The notes under the pieces: model-generated | Seen by the model: only the letters and a program-made list of their open reading frames with translations | Told to the model about the DNA's origin: nothing | Databases searched by the model: none | Assembly (NCBI GenBank): GCA_964558715.1 | Contig: CAZLFD010000001.1 | Span: 1 to 64,000, forward strand | Reading direction: 5' to 3' | DNA: 64,000 bases | DNA from: JBGSOV01 sp964558715 | GTDB taxonomy: Bacteria > Patescibacteriota > Gracilibacteria > CAIRYL01 > GCA-016699755 | In this document: one piece after another, positions 19,433 through 29,518 of the stretch | Layout: the number at the start of each line of letters is the position of its first letter | Numbering within the stretch: position 1 is the stretch's first letter | Program-made: the position numbers and the translations under genes

Positions 19433-21997
19433 ATGTTCAAGCGACTCGACCGTTGGCTGACCGCAAAAGGTTTGTTATCAAAAACCGCACTCACTCTCAC
19501 GGGTATTGGTGTTTTGCTGACCTTTATTTCGTTTGTAAAAGGGATTCAGGTGCTGATGTTTATTCCGGCATTTATGTTGGGGCTCTTTCTATATTCGTGG
19601 TTCGATGTACGCCGGGCACGTAAAGCGATAACGGTGTCATGGTTGCACGAAAAAAAACTTGCACTGCGCATCCACTTTAACAAGCCGCATGAATTCTGCA
19701 CCTTCTTTTTAGCGTTCGAAGATAAAGAGGGGCCACGGATTTTGCAGCCACAAAAGAATTTGACGCTGGTAGTGCCAAAGACCCCAGGCCGCTTTTTGCT
19801 TCTCGTACAAGGCAGGCTGGATATCTTCCGCGCACTTATTCCTTTGCCCGATCCGCCAGAAGAAGCCACCGCAACAAAAGGCGAAGAAAGTGAAGAGGGC
19901 GAGATCTATTTTTCACTGCAAGAATATCAAGAATGCGACGAATTAAAACGCATCGATGCCCTGCAAAGTGCCAAACGCCAGAAGTGGTTTGTGCGCAAGA
20001 CGATACATGAACCCCCTGCACGGCGCCCCGGCGCTCATGCCCTGCCAAAAGTGTTATCGCTTGTCAGCAATCAGTTTTTAGCACGTAAAGAAGATGTCAC
20101 CAGTGGACGCCTGATCGAATGGAGCATGATTGCTGTGGCGATTTTAGCTGCCCATTTAGAATGGCGAAACTGGATCTTTACTGGCATCGCTCTGGGCAGC
20201 GTAGGCTTTGTGCATTTTTGGATCAACGTCGTCAAGTGGCGGCAGCCGGGTAGAGGTTGGATGAATACTGTCGCACTCCTGCTGTTTATCGGCTGTTTTA
20301 TCGAGGGCGGAATTATCCGTGACACCGTGCCGGCGGGTACACATTTTCTAATTTTACTGGCGATTTGGAAGCATCTCTTCATCCGTGAGCGTCGCGACGC
20401 ATTCACCTACATCTTTTTGGTATTATTTGTTTTTGTCGCACTTTCGCTCTATACCCTCAGCGCCTGGTTTATTTTGCTTTTCTTTTTATTCCTCGTACAG
20501 TCGGTAGCGATGTTCTCGATCTACTCAGCTGGTGAGCGAGAAGAAGAATATCAGCGTGCTGTCGAAAGTCCGGCGCCACCTTACGCGCGACTAAAGATCA
20601 GCGCTTTTGTCTTGCCGCTGACAGTGCTGTTGTTTTTTGTCTTGCCCCACGGAAATCAGGCAAAAGACACCTCGCTGATCGAAACCCAGCAAACGAATCA
20701 AACCGGGTTCGATGAAGAAGTGGAACTCAGTGAAGTCTTAAGCATCAAGCAGGATTATTCAAAAAAAATCGTAATCGAAAGTGCAGATGCGAGGCGTCAA
20801 GAAGAATATAGTCGCCTTTACTGGCGCGGCATGCGTTTTGATCGGTTTACGGAAAATAAATGGAAAAAACCCGAAGTGGAACCGATTCCGTTTCGCGGTG
20901 AATCAGATCCATCATTTCCGACAGAAACCTGGGATGTGCGTTTTTATCATAATGGCAGCGACAGTATTTTTGTGCCGTACGCGCCGCAACGCATTGAAGA
21001 TGGGCGGTATCCGCCAGAACATTGGAGTGCACGACGTACCGTTTTTTTACAAGTCGGCGAAGATACAACACTCTATAAATTTACCGACCCACAGTTTAAT
21101 GATGCCTTGATGCGCCTGATTTTTGCGATAGATGCAGAAGGAAAGCCGACCGATGCATCGGCTGATACTTTTGCCTACCGCGAGCCAGAGCTAGATGATG
21201 AGACCCGCCAGCTGATGCAGCCGTTTTGGGATTCACTGCCCGAGGGAATCACTCTCGACCCTCAAGCGCTTTCTGATTATATCAAGAATAGTGCCGGGTT
21301 CGATTATGCTCTGCAAGATACCGCACCTAGCTTAGAGTCGTTTTTGTACGATGCCAAACAAGGCCACTGCGAATATTTTGCAACGGTGCTGGCTCTCACT
21401 TTGCAAAACAATGGCTACAACGCCACCTATGTAAACGGGTTTACGAGTGGCGAGTGGAATGACCGCGCCAACGCTTGGATCGTGCGCGGTGTCAATGCTC
21501 ATTCGTGGGTAGAGATTTTTGACGAGCAAAACGGTTGGCAACGCTTCGACCCGACTCCGCCTAGCAGTGAAACCTTTTTTCCAACGCGCACCCAAGGCTG
21601 GCAATTAGAATTCTATCAGCTCTACGATTGGATCGAGCTGCGCTGGTTTGAATTTTTTGTCAGCTATACCGGCGAAAAACAACGCGAATTCTTTCTGCAA
21701 CTCTTCGTCTATCGCAAGCAGGTTTTCTGGGGTATTATCTTCTTTATTTTGTACCGCAAGTTTGGTCGCCACATCTACCGTTGGGGAATCAGCACTTGGC
21801 GGCGTACACCAGTAGAACATTTTCTCTGGTGGTTAAAACGAAAGACCAAAAGTGATACATTTGTGTTGGGGGATTTACAAAAACGCTTTCCAGAGCTAGT
21901 AGCCAAAACACGAGATATTGTGTTTGGAAAAAAGGCAAAAGTGGAGGAATTGCGCGAGCTAAAAAAGGAATGGGGGAAATCACTCAGGCGCAAGTAA
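19433..21997 (+). CDS. DUF58-like / TgpA-type transmembrane transglutaminase-like protein
   Basis: About 854 residues. Residues 1-200 have two transmembrane segments and then a soluble region ending in QEYQECDELKRIDALQSAKR, which matches the spacing of the DUF58 hallmark (Y-x-x-G-D-x-x-x-x-I-x-W-x-x-S-A-R) with several changes. Residues 225-440 have about six transmembrane segments (DUF3488/TgpA-like). The transglutaminase fold follows, with catalytic Cys in QGHCEYFA (about 646), His in AHSWVEIF (about 690) and Asp in RFDPTP (about 706). A last transmembrane segment lies near 765. It is likely an envelope protein activated by the adjacent MoxR ATPase. A fusion of DUF58-like and TgpA modules would be unusual. 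Confidence 0.85.
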   Translation: MFKRLDRWLTAKGLLSKTALTLTGIGVLLTFISFVKGIQVLMFIPAFMLGLFLYSWFDVRRARKAITVSWLHEKKLALRIHFNKPHEFCTFFLAFEDKEGPRILQPQKNLTLVVPKTPGRFLLLVQGRLDIFRALIPLPDPPEEATATKGEESEEGEIYFSLQEYQECDELKRIDALQSAKRQKWFVRKTIHEPPARRPGAHALPKVLSLVSNQFLARKEDVTSGRLIEWSMIAVAILAAHLEWRNWIFTGIALGSVGFVHFWINVVKWRQPGRGWMNTVALLLFIGCFIEGGIIRDTVPAGTHFLILLAIWKHLFIRERRDAFTYIFLVLFVFVALSLYTLSAWFILLFFLFLVQSVAMFSIYSAGEREEEYQRAVESPAPPYARLKISAFVLPLTVLLFFVLPHGNQAKDTSLIETQQTNQTGFDEEVELSEVLSIKQDYSKKIVIESADARRQEEYSRLYWRGMRFDRFTENKWKKPEVEPIPFRGESDPSFPTETWDVRFYHNGSDSIFVPYAPQRIEDGRYPPEHWSARRTVFLQVGEDTTLYKFTDPQFNDALMRLIFAIDAEGKPTDASADTFAYREPELDDETRQLMQPFWDSLPEGITLDPQALSDYIKNSAGFDYALQDTAPSLESFLYDAKQGHCEYFATVLALTLQNNGYNATYVNGFTSGEWNDRANAWIVRGVNAHSWVEIFDEQNGWQRFDPTPPSSETFFPTRTQGWQLEFYQLYDWIELRWFEFFVSYTGEKQREFFLQLFVYRKQVFWGIIFFILYRKFGRHIYRWGISTWRRTPVEHFLWWLKRKTKSDTFVLGDLQKRFPELVAKTRDIVFGKKAKVEELRELKKEWGKSLRRK

Positions 21998-22085
21998 ATC
22001 AAATCTATCTTACGTGTGATAGTTCCTGCCAGATTGCACTTTTTTTGCAAAAGCGTACGATTTTGGATGCTTTTTCTAGTTCAGC

Positions 22086-23036
22086 ATGGCTCTTCTCGGA
22101 ATTCCCTACACCCTGTCTCGTTCGACGATTATTGATGCACCGCCAGAAAAAGTGTTCGATGCTGTACGCGACTTTAACACTTGGAACGTCTGGTCGCCGT
22201 GGCTCTGCACCGAGCGCACGGCAGAGGTAAAGATTACAAGCGGCGGCACCGAAGTGGGTGATGTGTATTCGTGGAGTGGCGATCTGGTCGGTGCAGGGGA
22301 AATCGAGCATACTGTCATCGAAGAGAGTAATCATATCGAGCAGCAGCTTCGTTTTATCAAGCCATTCAAATCCGTCGCAAAGGTCTGGTTCGATTTTTCG
22401 CTCGTCGACGGGAAAACGGAGGTCGTGTGGGGTATGGAGAGCGAATGGCCGATCTTCCTCTTTTTCATGAAAAAGATGATGGTCGCTATGATCGGCAACG
22501 ACTACGAGCGCGGTTTAGTAATGCTGAAAGACTATGTAGAAACGGGGAAGGTAGAATTTGATATGGAATTCAAGGGCATTGTGGATGTACCAGAAGAGCA
22601 CTATGTCGGAATCACAACGGAAGAGCCGATTGCAGAATTAAAAAATACGATGCCAGAGCTGTTTCCTCGGTTAGAAGAAGTACTGCAAGAAAACGGCATC
22701 GAAGCAACTGGTAAGCCCTTTAGCATTTATCACATTATGGATTTTGCCACCCAGCGTACCAAATACACCTGTGCGATTCCCGTTGCGCAAGGTATCGATG
22801 TGGCGACGACTAATATTAAACCAGCTACCCGACCAACGGCAAAAGCACTCAAAGTAGTACATACCGGTGATTATCGCTATATTGGTAATTCGTGGATGGG
22901 CGCGTATTCTTACATCTTTAAAACGAAAGGTATCAAGCTGAATAAGTCGATTCCTCGTTTTGAAGTGTATTTGAACGATTCCCGCAAAAATCCGCCCAAA
23001 GAATGGCAGACCGCGATTTACGTTCCGGTGAAATAA
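22086..23036 (+). CDS. SRPBCC domain fused to GyrI-like effector-binding domain
   Basis: About 316 residues. The N-terminal half starts STIIDAPPEKVFDAVRDFNT and W(N)VWSPW, the typical opening of an SRPBCC/START-like polyketide cyclase or lipid-binding fold. The C-terminal half (about 165-315) resembles GyrI-like small-molecule binding domains: EHYVGITTEEPIAELKN and the closing PRFEVYLND plus TAIYVPVK. No DNA-binding domain is present, so it is more likely a ligand binder than a regulator. The leader is T/C-rich. Confidence 0.82.
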   Translation: MALLGIPYTLSRSTIIDAPPEKVFDAVRDFNTWNVWSPWLCTERTAEVKITSGGTEVGDVYSWSGDLVGAGEIEHTVIEESNHIEQQLRFIKPFKSVAKVWFDFSLVDGKTEVVWGMESEWPIFLFFMKKMMVAMIGNDYERGLVMLKDYVETGKVEFDMEFKGIVDVPEEHYVGITTEEPIAELKNTMPELFPRLEEVLQENGIEATGKPFSIYHIMDFATQRTKYTCAIPVAQGIDVATTNIKPATRPTAKALKVVHTGDYRYIGNSWMGAYSYIFKTKGIKLNKSIPRFEVYLNDSRKNPPKEWQTAIYVPVK

Positions 23037-23108
23037 GCAGTCTCTATCCATGTATCCGCATAGCTTCGCGCTATCATTTTCGATAAAATTTTGCGATAAT
23101 ATTGCCTG

Positions 23109-25610
23109 ATGATAGGGAATATATATTTTGAGGCAATATTGGTTTTGCTCCTCCTGACGGGAGTTTTGCTCGTCGTGTATACCGTACTGCAGATTATCAA
23201 AGACCGCAATCGCGCTTTAAATATGGTGTTTTTGGAAATCCGCATTCCCAAAAAAGATGCCAAGGATGATGGTGGTGAAAGTGAGCAATTCGGCTCGAGC
23301 AAAGATTATGTGAAGATCATCGGGGTAATGTCGCAACTGTTTACGAGTATTAATGCGCTGCGCGAAAAGCAGCTCTTTGGTTCCGATTTTTTTAGCTGCG
23401 AATATTCGGTAATCGATGGTGAGATATATTTTCACATCGGGGTTCCGCGCGACGCCAAGGTGCTGATCGAAAAACAGATTACCAGTTATTATGCCGAAGC
23501 TGTGGTCGAAGAGGCTCCGGCGCCGAATATTTTTACCAAGGGGAACAAAATCGCCTGCAATTATTTTTTGCTGAGTAATTCATATTGTCTGCCAATACGA
23601 ACGATAGACCGTATTGAATCGGATTCACTCAATAATATTGCCAACGCTCTCTCGAAGATCAAAAAAGGCGAAGGAGCCGCCATTCAATTCATTTGTCGCC
23701 CAGTGCTCGACAAATGGCAGGGGCGCTGCCAAAGTTTGGCGGAGGCGATGTACGAAGGCAAAAAATCTAAATCGTTCCTCTCAAAACTCAATCCTGTCGC
23801 CTGGTTGGCGTTTCTCTTTACTGTTGCAATAGAAGGGCCGACCGATGAGAACATGAAGGGTTTTGGCGGGGATGATAAACCGAGTCAGGCCACGCCGCTC
23901 AAGCAAGAAAAGGTAAAAGCGATCGAAGAGAAGGCCGCGAAAGTCGGCTTTGATGTGATCGTGCGCCTCGTGACTTCTGCAGCGACCCAACGCGATGCAA
24001 ATCTGCAACTTTCGAATGTGCGTGGTGCGTTCGAGCAGTTCAGTTCGCCAGATATGAATGGCTTTTACCGCAGTAAGCGTCATAATAAACGCAAACTCAT
24101 TCGGGATTATATTTACCGCAATTTTTCCCGTCCGCTTATCATCTCGTTACGACGACTCTGGAAGACCGGGGAATGGCGGCAGATATTGAGCGTCGATGAA
24201 ATGGCGGGGCTCTACCACTTTCCGAACGCACTTTATAACAAGTCACCTGCCATTCGATGGCAAGATTTTAAAATCGCTGCTGGCCCGCACAATCTGCCAG
24301 ATGAAGGCTTGCTGCTTGGGCACAATATCTTCCGCAATGAAAAACGCGAAGTGCGTATCAAGCGGGATGATCGTCGTCGCCACTTTTACGCAATCGGAAA
24401 ATCGGGAACAGGAAAATCCACGATTTTGGAATATATGATCCGCCAGGATCTGCAAAACGGTGAAGGCGTTTGTGTGATCGACCCACATGGTGATCTAGTA
24501 GAGGCCGTATTGCCCTATATTCCTCGCTCGCGTGCGGATGATGTGATTCTTTTTGACCCTGGCGATCTCGCCCGCCCGATGGGGTTGAATCTGCTCGAAG
24601 CGAAGTCTGAAGAACAAAAGGAATTCGTTTCGCAAGAAGCGCTCTCGATCTTCATCAAACTTTATGGCGAAGAGATCATGGGCCCTCGCCTGCAGCACTA
24701 CTTTCGCAACGGCATTCTCACGCTGATGGCGGATGAAGCGGAGGGTGCGACCTTGTTGGATATTATGCGCCTGTTTACCGATGACCATTATCAAAAACTG
24801 AAAACGCCAAAAGTGAAGAACCCGAGCGTACGCAGCTTTTGGGATCGCGAAATGGCAAAATCTGGCGCGCGTGAAAAGGAAGAGATTATCCCCTACTTTG
24901 CTTCGAAATTCGGCCCGTTTGTGACGAATGCGCAAATCAGGAATATTCTCGGCCAGACGAAATCGGGTTTCGACTTTCGCGATGTAATGGATAACAAAAA
25001 AATCCTCCTCGTGAATCTTTCGAAGGGAAAATTAGGTGATTTGAATGCCAAACTGCTCGGTATGATTATGGTGAGTAAGATTCAGATGGCAGCGATGAGC
25101 CGGGTCGATACGCCAGAAAAAGAGCGGAAAGATTTTTATTTGTATGTCGACGAATTCCAGAATTTCGTGACCGATTCATTTGCCTCGATCTTGTCGGAAG
25201 CACGTAAGTATCGCCTAAACCTAATCGTCGCCCACCAGTATATCTCACAGATCACGCAGAGCAGTGAAGGTGGCCGCGGTAAGCATGAAGACAGTACTCT
25301 AAGGGATGCGGTCTTTGGCAACGTGGGTTCGATGATGTGTTTTAAAATCGGCGCGCAAGATGCCGAAGTGATGGAAAAAGAATTCGCGCCGGTCTTCAGT
25401 CAGCAAGACCTCATCAACATTGCCAACTACCAGGCCTACATCAAACTGAATATCGACAATGCCACCAGCCGCGCTTTTAGCATGCAGACGATATACGACC
25501 CCACCGGAGCAGATAAAGAAGCGGCAGAAGCCTTTCGTCAGCTCTCGCGCCTTAAGTTTGGACGAGACAGAGAATTTGTCACGCGAGAGATTACGAGAAG
25601 GGTGATTTGA
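23109..25610 (+). CDS. Type IV secretion / conjugation-type ATPase (VirB4/TraD-like)
   Basis: About 833 residues. One N-terminal transmembrane segment (YFEAILVLLLLTGVLLVVYTVL) is followed by a long N-terminal domain. The P-loop ATPase has Walker A GKSGTGKSTI at about 428-437 and Walker B FYLYVDEFQNF at about 675. Also present are DPHGDLVEAVLPYI and LLVNLSKGKLG, typical of DUF87/TraG-like DNA-pumping ATPases common in this phylum. By family it energises DNA or protein translocation. No other secretion genes are adjacent, so the assembled machine cannot be judged. It is followed 19 bases later by alanine racemase. Confidence 0.88.
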   Translation: MIGNIYFEAILVLLLLTGVLLVVYTVLQIIKDRNRALNMVFLEIRIPKKDAKDDGGESEQFGSSKDYVKIIGVMSQLFTSINALREKQLFGSDFFSCEYSVIDGEIYFHIGVPRDAKVLIEKQITSYYAEAVVEEAPAPNIFTKGNKIACNYFLLSNSYCLPIRTIDRIESDSLNNIANALSKIKKGEGAAIQFICRPVLDKWQGRCQSLAEAMYEGKKSKSFLSKLNPVAWLAFLFTVAIEGPTDENMKGFGGDDKPSQATPLKQEKVKAIEEKAAKVGFDVIVRLVTSAATQRDANLQLSNVRGAFEQFSSPDMNGFYRSKRHNKRKLIRDYIYRNFSRPLIISLRRLWKTGEWRQILSVDEMAGLYHFPNALYNKSPAIRWQDFKIAAGPHNLPDEGLLLGHNIFRNEKREVRIKRDDRRRHFYAIGKSGTGKSTILEYMIRQDLQNGEGVCVIDPHGDLVEAVLPYIPRSRADDVILFDPGDLARPMGLNLLEAKSEEQKEFVSQEALSIFIKLYGEEIMGPRLQHYFRNGILTLMADEAEGATLLDIMRLFTDDHYQKLKTPKVKNPSVRSFWDREMAKSGAREKEEIIPYFASKFGPFVTNAQIRNILGQTKSGFDFRDVMDNKKILLVNLSKGKLGDLNAKLLGMIMVSKIQMAAMSRVDTPEKERKDFYLYVDEFQNFVTDSFASILSEARKYRLNLIVAHQYISQITQSSEGGRGKHEDSTLRDAVFGNVGSMMCFKIGAQDAEVMEKEFAPVFSQQDLINIANYQAYIKLNIDNATSRAFSMQTIYDPTGADKEAAEAFRQLSRLKFGRDREFVTREITRRVI

Positions 25611-25628
25611 TACGGATTTAAAAAAACG

Positions 25629-26855
25629 ATGGACTCTATGCACAAGATTACTGCATTGCTCTCACAGTTGAATCAAGTTGAAGCACTAAAATGCCCTTTT
25701 CCGACTGCGCTCGCGAAAGTCTCATTGAGTAAATTGGAATCAAATATTTTACAACTTCAAGCGTTCGTAGAAAAGAAGAAGCAGCGACCCATTCCTATGC
25801 TACTGCCTATAAAGGCAAATGCCTATGGCAGTGGCATGATTCCTGTCGCCAATTTTCTAGAAGCCAAGCAGTTGTGTAGATATTTCGGCGTCGCGCATAC
25901 TGTCGAAGCGATCTTGTTACGTCAACGTGGTGTGCAGACGCCAATCTTGATTATGGGGCAAGCGCAGAACACAACAGGAGAAATCGATGCTATCATCAAA
26001 CACAATATCGACCTATCAATCTCTGAAATATCTGTGCTCCATACTCTCAACAAACGAGCGGCAGTTTTCGGAAAAACCGCTCATATTCACTTAGAAGTCG
26101 ATACGGGCATGGGTCGGTGTGGAGTTCTGTATGAAGATCTATCGCAAATTTTGAAAGCCATCCGTGCCTGCGACCATGTTGAACTCGTTGGAGTAATGAC
26201 GCATTACGCCGTGGCCGATTCAGATACAGCAGTTGAAATCGAATATACTGAACAACAGATTGAAAGGTTTAACACAGTAAAAGAAGACGTGGCTCACATC
26301 TTTCCTGAGTCGGAGATTCTTTTTCATACATCCAATAGCGGCGGTTGTCTAGAGCATCCCGCCAGTATTTTTGACATGGTTCGCCCAGGCATTGCCGCCT
26401 ATGGCTATCCAGAACACAATATGGGCCTCAATTTACAGCCGATCATGGATATCGTCAGTACGATAACGCTGATCAAAGAATATCCGATGGGGCATTCTAT
26501 AGGATATGGTTGTACCTATCAAACATCGCAGGATAAAGAGCGAATTGGTATTGTGCCAATCGGCTATGGTGATGGATTAAGTCGCCTACTCAGTAATACA
26601 TTTCATCCGATTGTAAACGGCAAAAAGGCACCAAGTGTCGGCCGCATCAGTATGGATCAATGCGCCGTTTTAGTCGATGATGATGCTAAGGTCGGCGATG
26701 AGGTGACGATCATCGGCGAATCAAATGGAGTGAGAAACGATGCCTATGCGATGGCAAAAGCAATAAACACGATTCCTTATGAAGTCATCTGCAACCTCGG
26801 CAACGCAAAAAGAATCAGGCATGAATATATATATGATCAAAAAGAGGAAGACTAA
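25629..26855 (+). CDS. alr: Alanine racemase
   Basis: About 408 residues, slightly longer than usual because of an N-terminal extension of about 25 residues. PLP-dependent interconversion of L- and D-alanine for peptidoglycan. The PLP lysine is in LPIKANAYGSGM (about 58), substrate and cofactor residues lie in HLEVDTGMGRCG and FHTSNSGG, and the second catalytic base tyrosine is in SIGYGCTYQTS. GRISMDQCAV is also conserved. With murB it shows that the cell makes its own wall precursors. Confidence 0.95.
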   Translation: MDSMHKITALLSQLNQVEALKCPFPTALAKVSLSKLESNILQLQAFVEKKKQRPIPMLLPIKANAYGSGMIPVANFLEAKQLCRYFGVAHTVEAILLRQRGVQTPILIMGQAQNTTGEIDAIIKHNIDLSISEISVLHTLNKRAAVFGKTAHIHLEVDTGMGRCGVLYEDLSQILKAIRACDHVELVGVMTHYAVADSDTAVEIEYTEQQIERFNTVKEDVAHIFPESEILFHTSNSGGCLEHPASIFDMVRPGIAAYGYPEHNMGLNLQPIMDIVSTITLIKEYPMGHSIGYGCTYQTSQDKERIGIVPIGYGDGLSRLLSNTFHPIVNGKKAPSVGRISMDQCAVLVDDDAKVGDEVTIIGESNGVRNDAYAMAKAINTIPYEVICNLGNAKRIRHEYIYDQKEED

Positions 26856-26932
26856 AGACGTCTATATTAACCTCATTATCATGAAGAGTTCGTGAAATTG
26901 AACATCCTCGAAAGAAAAATAGACAGTATTTG

Positions 26933-27195
26933 TTACTTTTTGAACCATTTTTTTACTGTGGAGTTCTGATGAGGGTAGCTGGGCCGACGTTTGCCCTTGA
27001 GCAAATCTTCTTGTAGTCGGACGAGGTGTTCTATTCTTGTCTCCGGTTTTTTCGCAATGGTAACCCAACATATCCATTCATTCCGCTATGGGAGTCAGAC
27101 TGTACCATTTTTTATGCAGCTCTAAATTTGAAACAAGAGCCTCTTTTAAATCGGGGGGTTGGATAGAGCACACCAGTGGCGATTTCTTTAGTCAT
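26933..27195 (-). pseudogene. YdeI/OmpD-associated family protein, two frameshifts
   Basis: From the ATG at 27195 the frames read MTKEIATGVLYPT, then DLKEALVSNLELHKKWYSLT plus PI, then RNEWICWVTIAKKPETRIEH followed by LVRLQEDLLKGKRR and a TAA at 26933. The pieces line up with the YdeI-like family, whose signature is the ARNEWICWV...AKKPETR segment. The first shift is at a run of six G on the plus strand (27153-27158), the second near 27086. It is probably non-functional as assembled. Confidence 0.7.
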
Positions 27196-27305
27196 TGTAC
27201 TTGTGTTTGGAGCAAATCTTTTGAATGTGTTGCTAGCCGAAGCTGTAGAGCGATGGCTGGTGGAATATCATAAGTGAGTCTGAGCTTGTCGAAAGCAAGT
27301 CGAAT

Positions 27306-27380
27306 GGTGGGTGAGGTGGGGGTCGAACCCACGGCCAATTGGTTAAGAGCCAACTGCTCTACCACTGAGCTACTCACCCA
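27306..27380 (-). tRNA. tRNA-Lys (anticodon CTT)
   Basis: Read on the minus strand: acceptor GGGTGAG pairs with CTCACCC. The anticodon loop CTCTTAA is in stem GTTGG/CCAAT, the T-arm is GTGGG-TTCGACC-CCCAC, discriminator A, and CCA is encoded. 75 bases. Confidence 0.95.
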
Positions 27381-27427
27381 CATGCGCCGAAACACTGTAA
27401 CCCGGAATCGCATGGTTTGCAAACAAA

Positions 27428-27460
27428 AACCCGACTCATACCATGGGCATAAGTCGGGTT
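27428..27460 (-). terminator. Rho-independent terminator of glnA
   Basis: AACCCGACT pairs with AGTCGGGTT around a 15-base loop. On the minus strand the stem is followed by TTTTTG. It lies 23 bases past the glnA stop. Confidence 0.85.
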
Positions 27461-27482
27461 CAGAACTCAAGATAAAAGCGGA

Positions 27483-28817
27483 TCAATAGTTATCGAGATA
27501 CTGATCGAGCTCCCATTGCGAAACATCGAGACGATAGCTATCGGCCTCGGACTTTTTGGCTTCAACAAACTTCTCGAACGAGTGTTCACCCAAGACCTCT
27601 TTGGCAAGCGAACTTCGTTCAAATTTGGCAATCGCTTCACCGAGTGAACCGGGAACTGTTTTTACCCGCATGCGACGGGCTTTTTTATCGGTGAATTCGA
27701 AGATATTTTCATCGATGGGGTCTGGCACCGGATACTTGCCCTCAATACCATTTAGGCCAGCAGCGAGCATAATCGCAAAGGCCAAGTATGGATTACTGGA
27801 GCTATCTGGGCAACGCAGCTCACAGCGCGTGCCCTCGGTACGACCAGCGGTTAAACGCGGAATACGGATAAGCGCACTGCGGTTTGTCTGACCCCAGGCG
27901 ATGTAGACCGGAGCCTCGTAACCGGGTACCATTCTTTTGTATGAATTAACTGTAGGATTGGTAATGGCTACGATTTCAGGAAGGTGCTTGAGCTGTCCGG
28001 CAATGAACTGTAATGCTGTGAGAGAGAGACCGTTGTGCTTACTCTTAGCATCGTAGAAGGCATTCTTTCCGCCTTTGCTGAAGGACTGGTGAACATGCAT
28101 CCCATTCCCATTCACACCAGCAATCGGCTTTGGCATAAATGTCGCATGCAGACCGTAATCTTGCGCAACGGCACGGAGCGCCGTTTTCACAGTAAGCACG
28201 CTGTCGGCCTGCTTGATGGCGGAGTTATATTTAAAGTCGATCTCGTGTTGCCCGGGCGCCACCTCGTGATGGATGGTCTCGACATCGACACCCATGGCAG
28301 AAACTGCATCACTCATGGCGCCGCGAATGGCGCCTGCCCTGTCTGAAGAGTAATCAAAATACCCCGCCGTATCATGTGGCAACACATATGGCTTACCGTC
28401 TTCGTCAATCGGGAAGAGGAAGAATTCCAGCTCAGGGCCGACATTGTATTCAAAGCCAAGCTTCTGGGCGCGTTCTACCTGACGACGTAGAATCTGACGT
28501 GGGTCACCCTCAAATGGTCTACCATTTGGCAAGAAGACATCACAGATCACACGGGCAACGCTTTCGTCTTCGTCTGATTCCCAAGGAATAATAGCGAAAG
28601 TAGCAAGATCGAGCTTCAGATACATGTCAGACTCGTAAATCCGTGTAAAGCCTTCGATCGAGCTTCCATCAAACCAGACATTGTGGTCGATGGCGTCGTC
28701 TATTTTAGAGACGGGAATGGTGACACTCTTCACCATGCCAAGTAAGTCGCAAAATTGTAAATGCACAAAACGAACATTTTTTTGTTCGCATTGCTGCAGA
28801 ACTTCTTTCTTAGTCAT
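27483..28817 (-). CDS. glnA: Glutamine synthetase, type I
   Basis: About 444 residues, the length of the GSI-alpha type. ATP-dependent amidation of glutamate. It contains the beta-Grasp N-terminal domain (VRFVHLQFCDLLGMVKSV), the DGSSIEGF active-site segment, the metal-binding GPELEFFLF, the ATP-binding NGNGMHVHQSF region and NRSALIRIPR. The tyrosine adenylylation loop of the beta type is not evident, consistent with regulation by feedback rather than adenylylation. It sits where secY, adk and map normally follow L15, so the ribosomal operon ends unusually here. Confidence 0.96.
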   Translation of the reverse strand: MTKKEVLQQCEQKNVRFVHLQFCDLLGMVKSVTIPVSKIDDAIDHNVWFDGSSIEGFTRIYESDMYLKLDLATFAIIPWESDEDESVARVICDVFLPNGRPFEGDPRQILRRQVERAQKLGFEYNVGPELEFFLFPIDEDGKPYVLPHDTAGYFDYSSDRAGAIRGAMSDAVSAMGVDVETIHHEVAPGQHEIDFKYNSAIKQADSVLTVKTALRAVAQDYGLHATFMPKPIAGVNGNGMHVHQSFSKGGKNAFYDAKSKHNGLSLTALQFIAGQLKHLPEIVAITNPTVNSYKRMVPGYEAPVYIAWGQTNRSALIRIPRLTAGRTEGTRCELRCPDSSSNPYLAFAIMLAAGLNGIEGKYPVPDPIDENIFEFTDKKARRMRVKTVPGSLGEAIAKFERSSLAKEVLGEHSFEKFVEAKKSEADSYRLDVSQWELDQYLDNY

Positions 28818-28924
28818 GCAAATTTGAGAAAAAGTAAAAAACGAACAGATTTTTGCACATAATACTTAATCTGCCAAAACATTTTTTATATATTTTAATG
28901 CACAGAATCTGCCCAAATTCGCTC

Positions 28925-28951
28925 AAAATATTGTGAAGATGCCAATATTTT
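28925..28951. terminator. AT-rich hairpin downstream of rplO
   Basis: AAAATATTG pairs with CAATATTTT across nine bases, 70 bases past the L15 stop and before glnA. There is no strong U tract, so terminator function is only possible. Nothing else is visible in 28818-29018. Confidence 0.35.
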
Positions 28952-29018
28952 CTGTTTCATAAATAAACAGGAGCGCAAGCGAAAATTCTGCGCATCAACA
29001 TTTGTCAGCAAAAAAACA

Positions 29019-29504
29019 CTACTCAGAAGATGCCTCTTCTTTTTTGGTAGTTTCTTCTTTTTTCGCCGCAGGTTTCTTTGGCGCAGATGCAGATGCCTTT
29101 TCAACGACTTTCGACATTTTTACATATTCAAAAGTGACTTTCTTCGTCAAAGTTCCATTACCGAGGATTTTGATCGGCAAACCAGCTTTTGCAACCAAGC
29201 GCTTTTCAAACAAGCTTGTCGGAGAAACGACCTCGCCATCCGCGTAACGCGCTTCGATCTTATCGAGATTTATGACCACATATTCAACACGATTCGGGTT
29301 TTTAAAACCCTTAAGTTTTGGTGTGCGGCGTAAAAGCGGGGTCTGACCACCTTCAAAACCAAGGCGTACACCTCCACCAGCACGTGAGTTCTGGCCTTTC
29401 ATGCCACGTCCTGAATAATTTCCACTGCCAGAAGAATCGCCACGCCCTTTGCGCACTTTTGGCTTTCTACTGCCGGAATTTGCCTTAATATCGTGAAGTT
29501 TCAT
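29019..29504 (-). CDS. rplO: 50S ribosomal protein L15
   Basis: About 161 residues. MKLHDIKANSGSRKPKVRKG and the glycine-rich GRGMKGQNSRAGGGVRLGFE segment are diagnostic. The last 30 residues are a Lys/Glu/Ala-rich extension (AKKEETTKKEEASSE). It follows S5 directly with a 14-base gap; the gene for L30, which sits between S5 and L15 in most bacteria, is missing. That absence is characteristic of the CPR. Confidence 0.97.
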   Translation of the reverse strand: MKLHDIKANSGSRKPKVRKGRGDSSGSGNYSGRGMKGQNSRAGGGVRLGFEGGQTPLLRRTPKLKGFKNPNRVEYVVINLDKIEARYADGEVVSPTSLFEKRLVAKAGLPIKILGNGTLTKKVTFEYVKMSKVVEKASASAPKKPAAKKEETTKKEEASSE

Positions 29505-29518
29505 GGTATTAAAAAGGG

